Assembly (NCBI GenBank): GCA_900696645.1
Contig: CAADGV010000020.1
Coordinates: 62,001-126,000, forward strand
Direction of reading: 5' to 3'
DNA: 64,000 nt
Source of the DNA: an uncultured Chlorobiota bacterium
GTDB taxonomy: Bacteria; Bacteroidota; Ignavibacteria; UBA10030; UBA6906
The translations under genes were made by a program, and so were the position numbers. Shown here one piece after another: positions 37,578 through 45,654 of the stretch. The notes beneath the pieces are model-generated. The model was not told the DNA's origin, did not search any database, and worked only from the letters and a program-made list of their open reading frames with translations. The number at the start of each line of letters is the position of its first letter. The stretch's first letter is position 1.

Positions 37578-39224
37578 TCAGAGGGTGAGCAATTGATGCT
37601 TGAATGCTGAAATATCCAACTCACCCGAAATCCATTTCACAAGATCAGGCCCGTATTTGTTCATAAAATACAGGACACTGATTTCCCTTTCCTGCAGGCT
37701 CCCGTTAGGCAGAAGTCCGTTTGCCGCACGTTCAATCTGCCTGACCGCCGTTTCGTTCCGTCGCTTCTGAGCCGCAACAGCCTTCTCCTTCAGTCCGTTC
37801 ATGCTGCCATCGATTTTTGACTGAACATTTTCGAGTGCAGCTATGAGTGTCGGATCCACCTCCTTCAAACCGAATTTCATTTCATTCAGTGCATTGCGGA
37901 CACCAGACGCCGCATTGCCAAACACCTCTTCGAGCTTGATGGAAGAAATCTGTTCGGAAACCTTTGCAGTCACCCTGTCTGTATCCTCCAGAAATTCAAG
38001 GAGATCCAGCCCGTATTTCTCCATTGCCCGGAGCAATCGTTCCTCAACAAACGATGCGCTTGCGCGGGGGTACACAATCGGCTGCGGAACTTCGAATAGT
38101 TCGTACACAGGTTTGAGTTGTGCGTGGTAGGCCACTTCGGATGGACCGGCGACATAGGCAACGGTCGGAAGAAGCACATCCTGAATGATGGGGCGAAGAA
38201 TGACATTGGCGCTGAGTAACTCGGGCGTTTCTCGGGCGATACGCAGTAATTCGTCAGGCTGAATGAAGTGTCTGGTTCCTTTCAAACTGAAGTCATTCTC
38301 GGTTTCCCTCGGCTGAATCAGGTAGCGGCCGCCTTTATGGAACATGAAAAGGTTCAGGGATTTCGGTTTAACCTGAGCGTGGTACTGTTCTTCCAGTTCG
38401 GCGCTTTGAGCAATCACGAGTTGTGATGTTTTGGGGAGTTCCGAGATTTCCTTTACGAAGATGGGGGAGACAAGCTTCTTCAGTTCGGGATGATTGGGGG
38501 AAAGGAAGACAATCCCGTAATCTTCAAACAAGAAATTCATCCAATGAACGAATGCTTGATTGAATGTTCGGCCCGGTATATAGGCTGCCTTGATCGAGTC
38601 AAGAAGTTTCTGGGTAAACTCTGTTTTTTGAAGGGATGATTCCAGGGACGCCAGTGTCTTTTCGAGAGATGCGTCAAAAACCAGCTCGCCGATTGCGCCG
38701 AGATTTCGTTCGGGCATTTCGTCGCCGTGCAGGTACTCGATTCGGGCGGGTTTGTTTTCCGAGTTGAGGAGATACGTGTGATTCATCTCCGCGAAATCAT
38801 GATCTTCCCCCTCAATCCAAAACACAGGGACGAAATCGAAACCCGGAAACTTCATCTTCAGCTTTTCCGCAAGCTTGATTGCCGTGACTGTTTTGAACAC
38901 CGTGTACAGCGGCCCGCCGAACAATCCGACCTGTTGACCCGTGACGACCGCGACGGTTGTTGTTTTTTTCAACAGTTCGATGTTGTCAAGAGTCTTCTGA
39001 GAGGAACCGAACGATACGTTTTGTTCATGCAGGACGTGTGATACAGTCTCCCTGTTTATCTGCCTTTCCTGCAGCATTCCGAGTAGGCTCTCATACGAAT
39101 CATTTGTGCGGAAATTCGAGGGGAAGAAGCGCTTTACCTCGTCAAAATCGTACACATAATCAAAAAAGAGTTGGGAGAATCCTCCTGTTGCAGGAGGAAG
39201 TTGACGGTAATCGATCCAGTCCAT
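37578..39224 (-). CDS. bshC: Bacillithiol biosynthesis cysteine-adding enzyme BshC
   Basis: Proposed to join cysteine to glucosaminyl-malate in the last step of bacillithiol synthesis. The 548-residue protein has the family markers VVTGQQVGLFGGPLYTVFKT, PVFWIEGEDHDFAEM, PIIQDVLLPTVAYVAGPSEVAYHAQL and a C-terminal coiled-coil stretch (NEMKFGLKEVDPTLIAALE onward). Start ATG at 39224 (MDWIDYRQLP). No bshA or bshB lies in the window. Presence of BshC indicates that bacillithiol is a likely low-molecular-weight thiol, consistent with Bacteroidota/Chlorobiota as well as Firmicutes. It diverges from the respiratory island. Confidence 0.93.
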   Translation of the reverse strand: MDWIDYRQLPPATGGFSQLFFDYVYDFDEVKRFFPSNFRTNDSYESLLGMLQERQINRETVSHVLHEQNVSFGSSQKTLDNIELLKKTTTVAVVTGQQVGLFGGPLYTVFKTVTAIKLAEKLKMKFPGFDFVPVFWIEGEDHDFAEMNHTYLLNSENKPARIEYLHGDEMPERNLGAIGELVFDASLEKTLASLESSLQKTEFTQKLLDSIKAAYIPGRTFNQAFVHWMNFLFEDYGIVFLSPNHPELKKLVSPIFVKEISELPKTSQLVIAQSAELEEQYHAQVKPKSLNLFMFHKGGRYLIQPRETENDFSLKGTRHFIQPDELLRIARETPELLSANVILRPIIQDVLLPTVAYVAGPSEVAYHAQLKPVYELFEVPQPIVYPRASASFVEERLLRAMEKYGLDLLEFLEDTDRVTAKVSEQISSIKLEEVFGNAASGVRNALNEMKFGLKEVDPTLIAALENVQSKIDGSMNGLKEKAVAAQKRRNETAVRQIERAANGLLPNGSLQEREISVLYFMNKYGPDLVKWISGELDISAFKHQLLTL

Positions 39225-39578
39225 TCGGGAATTCGTCTACGCGAGAAGTGTGATTGAAATAGGGAAGATACAGCAGCCATTTCTTCGACTGCTTCATGCG
39301 GGAGAAATATAACTCTATGTTGACTTTATTTCAATGGAATACTATATTGCTATCGGGTTCTTCGTGCAGTTGAAAGAAGGATTCGTCATCCCTGAGTGGT
39401 TCCTCGTTAGTTAACAAACTGATCTTTTACAATTTTTCATGCTGAGTTTTTCCGTTCTTTTTTGTACCCGCCCATTTCTGCGCGTTACAGCAGTTCAACA
39501 TTCATTTCAGATACGTTTCATCACCAAACAACATCATCCAGTGAAATACTGCGAGCAGTATTCCACAGAGGAAGATCT
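39225..39578. promoter_or_regulatory. Divergent control region with sigma-70-like promoter
   Basis: This 354-base gap between bshC (leftward) and the Rieske gene (rightward) holds no credible gene. On the plus strand TTGACT (39320-39325) and TATATT (39343-39348) are 17 bases apart, a good -35/-10 pair, which would give a leader of about 225 bases to the Rieske start. An 18-base dyad lies at its 3' end and is listed separately. Whether this lineage reads sigma-70-like or the Bacteroidota -7/-33 promoter type is unknown. Confidence 0.4.
39545..39562. promoter_or_regulatory. 18-base inverted repeat before the Rieske gene
   Basis: AATACTGC-GA-GCAGTATT is a near-perfect dyad with 8-base arms, ending 16 bases before the ATG at 39579 and just upstream of the GAGGAAG ribosome site. 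Its size suits a dimeric repressor operator. As RNA the two-base loop would be too tight without opening pairs. Confidence 0.4.
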
Positions 39579-40418
39579 ATGTCAGATGAGAATGAAGTAA
39601 AATCAGGATCGTCGGAAACTCCGGATAATCCAGCGCCTCCGAAGAAGGCACTGCCTCCGATCTCGTCGGCAAGGCCCGTTGGTGGTACTGCGAAATCCCT
39701 GCCGCCGATTGCGTCAGCGAAACCTGTTGCCGGAACCGCGCCGCAAGCGCCGACTCCGGCAACAACGCCAAAGCCTGCGCCGCCGCCTACTCCGGCTGCA
39801 AGTTCGCCACAACCTGCGCCTCAAACAACTCCACCGGTTTCTGTTCCATCTGCCGCTCCACGTGCTTCAAAGCCTGCCCAGGAAGTCCGCAAGCCGAAGC
39901 AAGACAAACCGCCGGAGAATGATCAAGGTATCTGGCGGATGAGCCGCAAGAATTTCCTGAATGTTGCAGGCTGGTTCGGATTCGTTGGCTTTCTTGTCAC
40001 TGCAACGGTGGGGGCAATTCGCCTCATGGTGCCGCGAGTCTTGTACGAGGCACCTTCAGCGTTCAAAGCCGGTTTTCCCGAGGACTACATTATAGGTGAA
40101 GTCAACGAGACGTATAAGGATGAGTTCAGGGTTTGGATTGTGAGAGAAGTAGATGGATTCTATGCCCTGCTTGCAATCTGCACACACCTCGGATGTACGC
40201 CGCGGTGGGCAGCTTCTGAATCGAAGTTCAAGTGCCCCTGTCACGGCAGCGGCTATCATAAGGATGGCGTGAACTTCGAAGGCCCGACTCCGCGTCCGCT
40301 TGAGCGCTTGAAAATCACGCTCGCAGATGACGGGCAGATTCTTGTCGACCGGAATATCAAATTCCTTTATGAAAAACAGGAGTGGTCAAGACCCGATGCA
40401 TTCCTGAAGTACGGTTAG
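39579..40418 (+). CDS. Rieske iron-sulfur protein of a cytochrome bc/b6f-type complex
   Basis: Takes electrons from quinol at the outer site of the complex. The 279-residue protein has a Pro/Ala-rich N-terminal extension of about 115 residues, a membrane helix near 126-148 preceded by WRMSRKNFL, and the Rieske domain with CTHLGC (201-206) and CPCHGSGY (219-226), both pairs of Cys/His ligands present. The extension contains a tandem repeat (LPPISSARPVGGTA at 25-38, LPPIASAKPVAGTA at 41-54). ATG 39579 follows GAGGAAG. An upstream ATG at 39462 gives unrelated residues and crosses the dyad. First gene of the respiratory island. Confidence 0.93.
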   Translation: MSDENEVKSGSSETPDNPAPPKKALPPISSARPVGGTAKSLPPIASAKPVAGTAPQAPTPATTPKPAPPPTPAASSPQPAPQTTPPVSVPSAAPRASKPAQEVRKPKQDKPPENDQGIWRMSRKNFLNVAGWFGFVGFLVTATVGAIRLMVPRVLYEAPSAFKAGFPEDYIIGEVNETYKDEFRVWIVREVDGFYALLAICTHLGCTPRWAASESKFKCPCHGSGYHKDGVNFEGPTPRPLERLKITLADDGQILVDRNIKFLYEKQEWSRPDAFLKYG

Positions 40419-40486
40419 TCGCAGGTTCGATCTTTGAAATAGGCCATTAGCGGCCACGATGTCTCTCGAATTCAGATAGGATTCTT

Positions 40487-41278
40487 ATGCTTGGCATACT
40501 CGACCAGCTAAAGTCAAAGTGGGAGAAGACGGATGTCTATAAGTCCATATTCCGTCACAACTATCAGGACACGCAACGCAACAGGGCGTTGCAAATAGTT
40601 GATAATGTCTTCCTCCACCTTCATCCTGTTCGCATTTCGCGTCACGCAACAAACATCGGATTCACGTGGGGGATGGGAGGGATTACGTTCCTTCTGTTCA
40701 TCGTCCTCACGATTACCGGCGTGATTCTGATGTTCTACTATCGCCCCGCAGCAGAATATGCGTACGACGATATGAAGTATCTGATGAACGACGTTGCCTT
40801 CGGGCCGCTGATGCGGAACATGCATCGCTGGGCTGCACACGCCATGGTGATTACCGTGATGCTGCACATGTTCCGCGTGTTTCTTACCGGTTCGTACAAG
40901 CCTCCCCGACAGTTCAATTGGGTTATCGGGGTTATCCTCCTCACACTCACACTATTCCTCAGTTTTACAGGCTACTTGTTGCCGTGGGATCAGCTTGCCA
41001 TTTGGGCTGTTACCGTCGGAACCAACATGGCCCGTGCAACTCCGCTCTTGGGTCACGAAGGCCCGTTCGGTCCTGAATTAGGCATGAAGATCGACAATGA
41101 CGTTCGTTTTGTGTTGTTGGGTGGAACGCAGGTCGGCCCCCCCACGCTGCTCCGCTTCTATGTGTTGCATTGCATATTCCTACCGCTTGTCGGGGGCATT
41201 CTGATGATAGTTCATTTCTGGAGGATCCGGAAAGACGGCGGTATCTCGGGTCCTGATGTTACGTCCAAGAAATTCTAA
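40487..41278 (+). CDS. Cytochrome b, N-terminal b6-type subunit
   Basis: Di-heme membrane subunit of the quinol:cytochrome c oxidoreductase. The 263-residue protein contains four helices. Heme-ligand pairs are His113/His127 ([19 protein letters not shown]) and His228/His243 ([16 protein letters not shown]). The second pair is 15 apart, the cytochrome b6 spacing, whereas mitochondrial-type cytochrome b has 14. The region matching the b6 Cys that holds the extra heme ci reads FTWGMGGIT, with no Cys. It is split from the C-terminal part, as in b6f. Starts at ATG 40487, 68 bases after the Rieske gene. Confidence 0.92.
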   Translation: MLGILDQLKSKWEKTDVYKSIFRHNYQDTQRNRALQIVDNVFLHLHPVRISRHATNIGFTWGMGGITFLLFIVLTITGVILMFYYRPAAEYAYDDMKYLMNDVAFGPLMRNMHRWAAHAMVITVMLHMFRVFLTGSYKPPRQFNWVIGVILLTLTLFLSFTGYLLPWDQLAIWAVTVGTNMARATPLLGHEGPFGPELGMKIDNDVRFVLLGGTQVGPPTLLRFYVLHCIFLPLVGGILMIVHFWRIRKDGGISGPDVTSKKF

Positions 41279-41304
41279 TCGCTTCCAAATCTAACTGAAA
41301 GAGC

Positions 41305-42189
41305 ATGGAACATCTTCTCAAAATTATCAGCAAGCCCGACAACCTCCCCATCATTTTGATGTTAGTGCTGACATTGTTCTATGCGTGGCTTGCGTGGAAA
41401 AAAGCGGCAAAGAACGACCGTCAGGATATTTCAGAAGAAGCAAAGCAAGCGGATAAGGTTCAGGTGTGGCCGTATCTCGTGAAGGTCGAATTCCTCGGCG
41501 CTTTGGTTGTGATGGTGATTTTGACGTTCTGGTCGTTCTTGCTTGATGCCCCGCTTGAGGAACCTGCCAACCCCGCGCTGACACCCAATCCGTCAAAAGC
41601 GCCGTGGTACTTTCTGGGGTTGCAGGAAATTCTGGTTTATTTTGATCCGTGGATTGCCGGCGTGCTGATCCCCACGTTCATCATTATCGGCCTTGCTGCC
41701 ATCCCGTATATCGACATCAACCCCAAGGGGAACGGATACTATACATTCAAGGAGCGCAAGTTTGCCATTCTCACATTCTGTTTCGGCTTCCTGTTGCTGT
41801 GGGTTGCCTTGATTGTGCTCGGGACATTCTTCCGGGGACCCGGATGGAATTTGTTCTGGCCGTGGGAGTATTGGGACACGCATCGTGTTGTGGCATTAAC
41901 GAATATCGATTTCACGGAGTTGTTCGGCATTCCCACACGGCTTGTGGATGATTCACTCAATCCTGTAGCAATGATTTTCGGCAGCGTTGTTATTGTTGCC
42001 TGGTACTTGATTGCAGTCGTGTATTATGTGTGGAAGAAGAACACAGATGTGATGCAGAAGTTGGGATTGGTCCGGTACAGCATCACGGCATTCCTGTTTC
42101 TGACAATGATGGCAGTTCCCATTAAAATTATTCTGCGGCTGACGTTAAATGTCAAATATATTCTCGTCACGCCATTCTTTAACATCTGA
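41305..42189 (+). CDS. Cytochrome b C-terminal, subunit IV-like
   Basis: C-terminal half of split cytochrome b, 294 residues, with about six to seven hydrophobic segments. NPSKAPWYFLGLQE (95-108) takes the place of the PEWY quinol-site motif. After the usual three helices there are extra membrane segments (FAILTFCFGFLLLWVALIVL and later), so it is longer than b6f subunit IV (about 160 residues). It lies 26 bases after the b6-type gene and 29 bases before the multiheme cytochrome. Confidence 0.88.
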   Translation: MEHLLKIISKPDNLPIILMLVLTLFYAWLAWKKAAKNDRQDISEEAKQADKVQVWPYLVKVEFLGALVVMVILTFWSFLLDAPLEEPANPALTPNPSKAPWYFLGLQEILVYFDPWIAGVLIPTFIIIGLAAIPYIDINPKGNGYYTFKERKFAILTFCFGFLLLWVALIVLGTFFRGPGWNLFWPWEYWDTHRVVALTNIDFTELFGIPTRLVDDSLNPVAMIFGSVVIVAWYLIAVVYYVWKKNTDVMQKLGLVRYSITAFLFLTMMAVPIKIILRLTLNVKYILVTPFFNI

Positions 42190-42218
42190 CAGTTGCAACC
42201 AATACAAGGAGGTTCTTC

Positions 42219-44831
42219 TTGTTTGAACAACGTGCGAAAATTCCGATAGAGCAACGCAACTACAGTAAGTACTACCTGGTGTTGTCCGGATTGCTGTTTC
42301 TGGGAACAATGTGGGCTGTTGTGGATGAAGTTGCCACGCGCCGCCCGTGGAAAGACTACCAGAAGGAATACCGCACGATGGCGGACACGCTGGTTAAGCA
42401 GCAGATTGAATATGCGGCGAGCGAAATTGATTCATTTGCATTGGATGAAGCACGCCAACAATTGAAGCATGCCCAGGACTCGCTTCGCAGCGATCGGTAT
42501 CTTTCAACGATGAAGGAATTCGAGAAGGCATCCGAATCTCTTATTGATGAAACAAGAGAGTATCAATTTGCCAAGAGTCGCGGCGACGAAGCATACTACT
42601 TTTGGAAAAAGTCCATCCAGGATGGGAAAGAAAATCTCAACCTCAAAGCGCGGCTCGACAAAGAAGAAGCGCTAATGGCGGAGCATCAGGAGAAAATGAA
42701 TCTGCATCAGGCGACCAAAGATTCGCTGCAGGAAATCCTGAACGAGTACCGCGCAAACGTCAGAACGGCGCAGAATGCCATCACGAACATTCTCAAGACA
42801 GTTGAGAAATGGGAAACGAAGCAGGCGAGGCTCGCATCGGCGCCAATTCAAATCCGACAAGTGATGATGCTGGACTATGACCGAAATCCTTTTAACGATC
42901 CGAAAGCACGAGTCGACCGTTGTCAATCATGCCATCTCGGTTGGAACGAAGAATTGATGGAGGAGGCACCGCAACCGTTCAAAAAGCATCCTCTGCCTGA
43001 CCTTCTCGCTTCGCACAATCCTGAAGTGTATGGCTGCACGCCGTGTCATCGCGGGCAGGGAGCAGCACTTACGCCGGGCATGGCGCATGGTGAAGACGAT
43101 CATTACTGGGAGAATCCACTCCTCAGAGGCAAGGATGTTTGGGCCTCGTGCAACGAATGTCACGACAATGAGAGCATCCTTCGTCATGCACCAACGTTTA
43201 CAAACGCCAAGCGGCTGATGATAGAGTCGGGGTGTCATGGTTGCCACGAAATTAAGGGCTACACCGACGTTCCGAAAATCGGCCCGCAGCTGAGCGGCCT
43301 CTCGTACAAGACGTCGCCGACATGGGTGTACGAGTGGGTGAAAAATCCGAAGTCCTACAATCCGCATACGCGTATGCCGGATTTCAAGTTCAGTGAAACG
43401 GAAGCCGAAGCGGTGACAGCGTATTTGATGGATGTATCTCAGCGCTATCAGTTTAGATTTACGTCTCCCAAAGGTGCATACACTGGAGGCAGCGTGCAGC
43501 GCGGAAAAGAGACGTTCGAGACAGTCGGGTGTCAGAGTTGTCACGTTGTCGGCGAGATGACGGCGGTTCGTGAAGCTCGCGGAACAAGCTATGACATTGC
43601 GCCGGAGTTGACGCGGGTGGGAAGCAAAGTAAATCCGGATTGGCTGTATGATTGGATCAGAAATCCGCGGCATTTCAATCCGACGACAAAAATGCCGAGT
43701 CTCCGGCTTACTGATGCTGAAGCAAAAGACATCGTTGCATATCTCATGACGCTGAAAGACGATCGGGAGATCTCTGTAAAGGCACTTGATCTAACATCTT
43801 CAACAACAATACGGAAGGGCGAAAGCCTCATTCGTGAGTTTGGCTGCAATGGCTGCCATTTGATACCGGGATTGGAGAAGGAGGGGAGAGTATCGGTTTC
43901 CCTTTCGAACTTCGGGCGCAAGAAGGTTGAGGAAATGGACTTTGGCGATACAAAAGTCAAGCACACGTGGCATGACTGGGTGTACAACAAATTGAAGAAT
44001 GCCCGTGCCTTTGCCACTGACAGAATTGTGCAGAAGATGCCGATTTTCTCATTCTCTGAAGAGGAAGTGACGACGCTTCGAATGTACCTTCTTTCACTGA
44101 CGAAAGATGAGCCGGACAAAAAATATGTCAGAGCATTTGACAAGAAACAACAGAACATTGAGGCGGGTCGTCGTCTGGCAATGCTTTACAATTGCCAACA
44201 ATGCCACATGCTGGAGGATCATGGCTCATACCTTGCCGCAACCATCGAAGAAACCGCATTTCATCCGCCCATCATAACGGGCGAAGGCGCTAAAGTACAG
44301 GAACAGTGGCTTCACGATTTTCTGAAGAGCCCCTCGCCAATCGGGCAGAATTCCGTCAGGCCCTGGGTTCCTACGAGGATGCCGACGTTCCAACTTTCGG
44401 AAGATGAGATCAACAAGTTGCAGAAGTACTTTCTCGGACTGAGCAATCAGGAATTCGAGTTGCGCGACTACCGGGCATTTCCGCTTGACCCGCAACGTCT
44501 CCGTATCGGGAAGGAAATCTTTACCGACTTTCAATGTTTGAATTGCCATCCGTCAGGCCCGTTCCGTCGGGGTCCGGGCGAAGTATCGACATCCGACCTT
44601 GCACCGAACCTCGCACTTTCGCGTGACCGCCTCAAGCCTGAATGGATTGTCGATTGGCTTGCCGATCCCGGGAAGATACAGCCCGGCACTCGTATGCCGA
44701 CATTCTTCCCTGATGGCGAATCGCCGCTGCCGGATGTTCTGGATGGCGACGCCAAAAAGCAGATGGAGGCAATTCGTGACTATGTTCTGACACTTGCTCA
44801 GCCGGTAAGGACGACGGTCGTATCCAAATAA
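42219..44831 (+). CDS. Membrane-anchored octaheme c-type cytochrome
   Basis: Protein of 870 residues in the place where cytochrome c1 or f would be expected. One N-terminal helix (about 18-35, YYLVLSGLLFLGTMWAVV) anchors it. Residues about 40-215 are charged, heptad-rich and probably coiled coil. Eight CxxCH heme sites follow, with first Cys at 235, 273, 311, 339, 438, 543, 659 and 773, several in cytochrome c domains that repeat LYDWIRNP-like and TKMPxxxLxxxE segments. Start is TTG 42219, supported by a full AAGGAGG 6 bases upstream. It most likely accepts electrons from the Rieske protein and passes them outward. Confidence 0.92.
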   Translation: MFEQRAKIPIEQRNYSKYYLVLSGLLFLGTMWAVVDEVATRRPWKDYQKEYRTMADTLVKQQIEYAASEIDSFALDEARQQLKHAQDSLRSDRYLSTMKEFEKASESLIDETREYQFAKSRGDEAYYFWKKSIQDGKENLNLKARLDKEEALMAEHQEKMNLHQATKDSLQEILNEYRANVRTAQNAITNILKTVEKWETKQARLASAPIQIRQVMMLDYDRNPFNDPKARVDRCQSCHLGWNEELMEEAPQPFKKHPLPDLLASHNPEVYGCTPCHRGQGAALTPGMAHGEDDHYWENPLLRGKDVWASCNECHDNESILRHAPTFTNAKRLMIESGCHGCHEIKGYTDVPKIGPQLSGLSYKTSPTWVYEWVKNPKSYNPHTRMPDFKFSETEAEAVTAYLMDVSQRYQFRFTSPKGAYTGGSVQRGKETFETVGCQSCHVVGEMTAVREARGTSYDIAPELTRVGSKVNPDWLYDWIRNPRHFNPTTKMPSLRLTDAEAKDIVAYLMTLKDDREISVKALDLTSSTTIRKGESLIREFGCNGCHLIPGLEKEGRVSVSLSNFGRKKVEEMDFGDTKVKHTWHDWVYNKLKNARAFATDRIVQKMPIFSFSEEEVTTLRMYLLSLTKDEPDKKYVRAFDKKQQNIEAGRRLAMLYNCQQCHMLEDHGSYLAATIEETAFHPPIITGEGAKVQEQWLHDFLKSPSPIGQNSVRPWVPTRMPTFQLSEDEINKLQKYFLGLSNQEFELRDYRAFPLDPQRLRIGKEIFTDFQCLNCHPSGPFRRGPGEVSTSDLAPNLALSRDRLKPEWIVDWLADPGKIQPGTRMPTFFPDGESPLPDVLDGDAKKQMEAIRDYVLTLAQPVRTTVVSK

Positions 44832-44879
44832 CCTCGCATGCTAATATCAATCAACTAACAATTATCAGAAGGAGTAGAG

Positions 44880-45572
44880 ATGAAAGTATTCATGAACGTG
44901 CTGGTGATTTCTGCCTTTGTTGCCGGAAGTGCTGTTGCCGGGGATGTGACAGGCAAGGTGATATTTGACGGGGCTGCCCCAAAATCCGTCGCGCTACGCA
45001 TGGACGCAGACAAGGTATGCAAGGTTGCGCACAAAACTCCCCAACGAAGCGAAGAAGTAGTCGTGAACGACAACAACACGCTCAGGAATGTTCTCGTGTA
45101 TGTGAAGGACGGATTGGGCAACAGAAAGTTCCCGCCTCAGGCGGCAAAGGTAACGTTGGATCAATTAGGTTGTATCTACATTCCCCACGTCGTCGGTATC
45201 CAAACCGGTCAGGAGCTTGAAGTGACGAATAGCGATCCGACTTTGCACAACGTACACTCTCTTTCTAAAGAAAATCCGCAGTTCAACGTTGCCCAGCCCA
45301 AGAAGGGGATGAAACTCACGAGAAAGTTTGAGAAACCGGAAGTCTTCAAAGTGAAGTGCGAGGTTCATACCTGGATGGGGGCATTTATCGGTGTGTTCAA
45401 TCATCCGTTTTATGCAGTGACGGGGGATGACGGCTCGTTTGTGCTCAGTAAGGTCCCGGCCGGAGACTATACGATTGAGGCTTGGCACGAAAAGTACGGA
45501 ACACAAACATCAAAAGTGAAAGTCGACGCCGCAGGAAAAGTCACGGCGGATTTCAAGTTTGCAGCAAAATAA
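44880..45572 (+). CDS. Exported cupredoxin with carboxypeptidase-like tail
   Basis: Probable blue-copper electron carrier, 230 residues. The signal peptide MKVFMNVLVISAFVAGSAVA is cut before GDV. The plastocyanin-like domain has His123 or His126 (TLHNVHS), Cys160, His163 and Met166 (VKCEVHTWM) as type 1 copper ligands, with an unusually short Cys-x2-His-x2-Met loop. A beta-sandwich regulatory-like segment (DDGSFVLSKVPAGDYTIEAWHEKYG) follows. Lying between the octaheme cytochrome and oxidase subunit I, it may carry electrons between the two complexes (inference). ATG 44880 has AGAAGGAGTAGAG upstream. Confidence 0.85.
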   Translation: MKVFMNVLVISAFVAGSAVAGDVTGKVIFDGAAPKSVALRMDADKVCKVAHKTPQRSEEVVVNDNNTLRNVLVYVKDGLGNRKFPPQAAKVTLDQLGCIYIPHVVGIQTGQELEVTNSDPTLHNVHSLSKENPQFNVAQPKKGMKLTRKFEKPEVFKVKCEVHTWMGAFIGVFNHPFYAVTGDDGSFVLSKVPAGDYTIEAWHEKYGTQTSKVKVDAAGKVTADFKFAAK

Positions 45573-45596
45573 CAATTACCTCCCATGATCATGTCC

Positions 45597-45625
45597 GGTC
45601 AAGAACACCACGGCCGTGCATGACC
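45597..45625. promoter_or_regulatory. Dyad between cupredoxin and coxA
   Basis: GGTCA (45597-45601) and TGACC (45621-45625) flank the perfect palindrome CACGGCCGTG (45609-45618), 30 bases before coxA. There is no U tract, so it is not a plain terminator. It could be an operator or an RNA hairpin. Confidence 0.3.
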
Positions 45626-45654
45626 AACATCATTAACTGAAAGGAGACTCCGTC

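Noticed and set aside
39462-39578. Longer start for the Rieske protein at ATG 39462
   Set aside because: The extra 39 residues are Ser/Thr-rich without family likeness, lack a ribosome site and run across the dyad. ATG 39579 has GAGGAAG in front.
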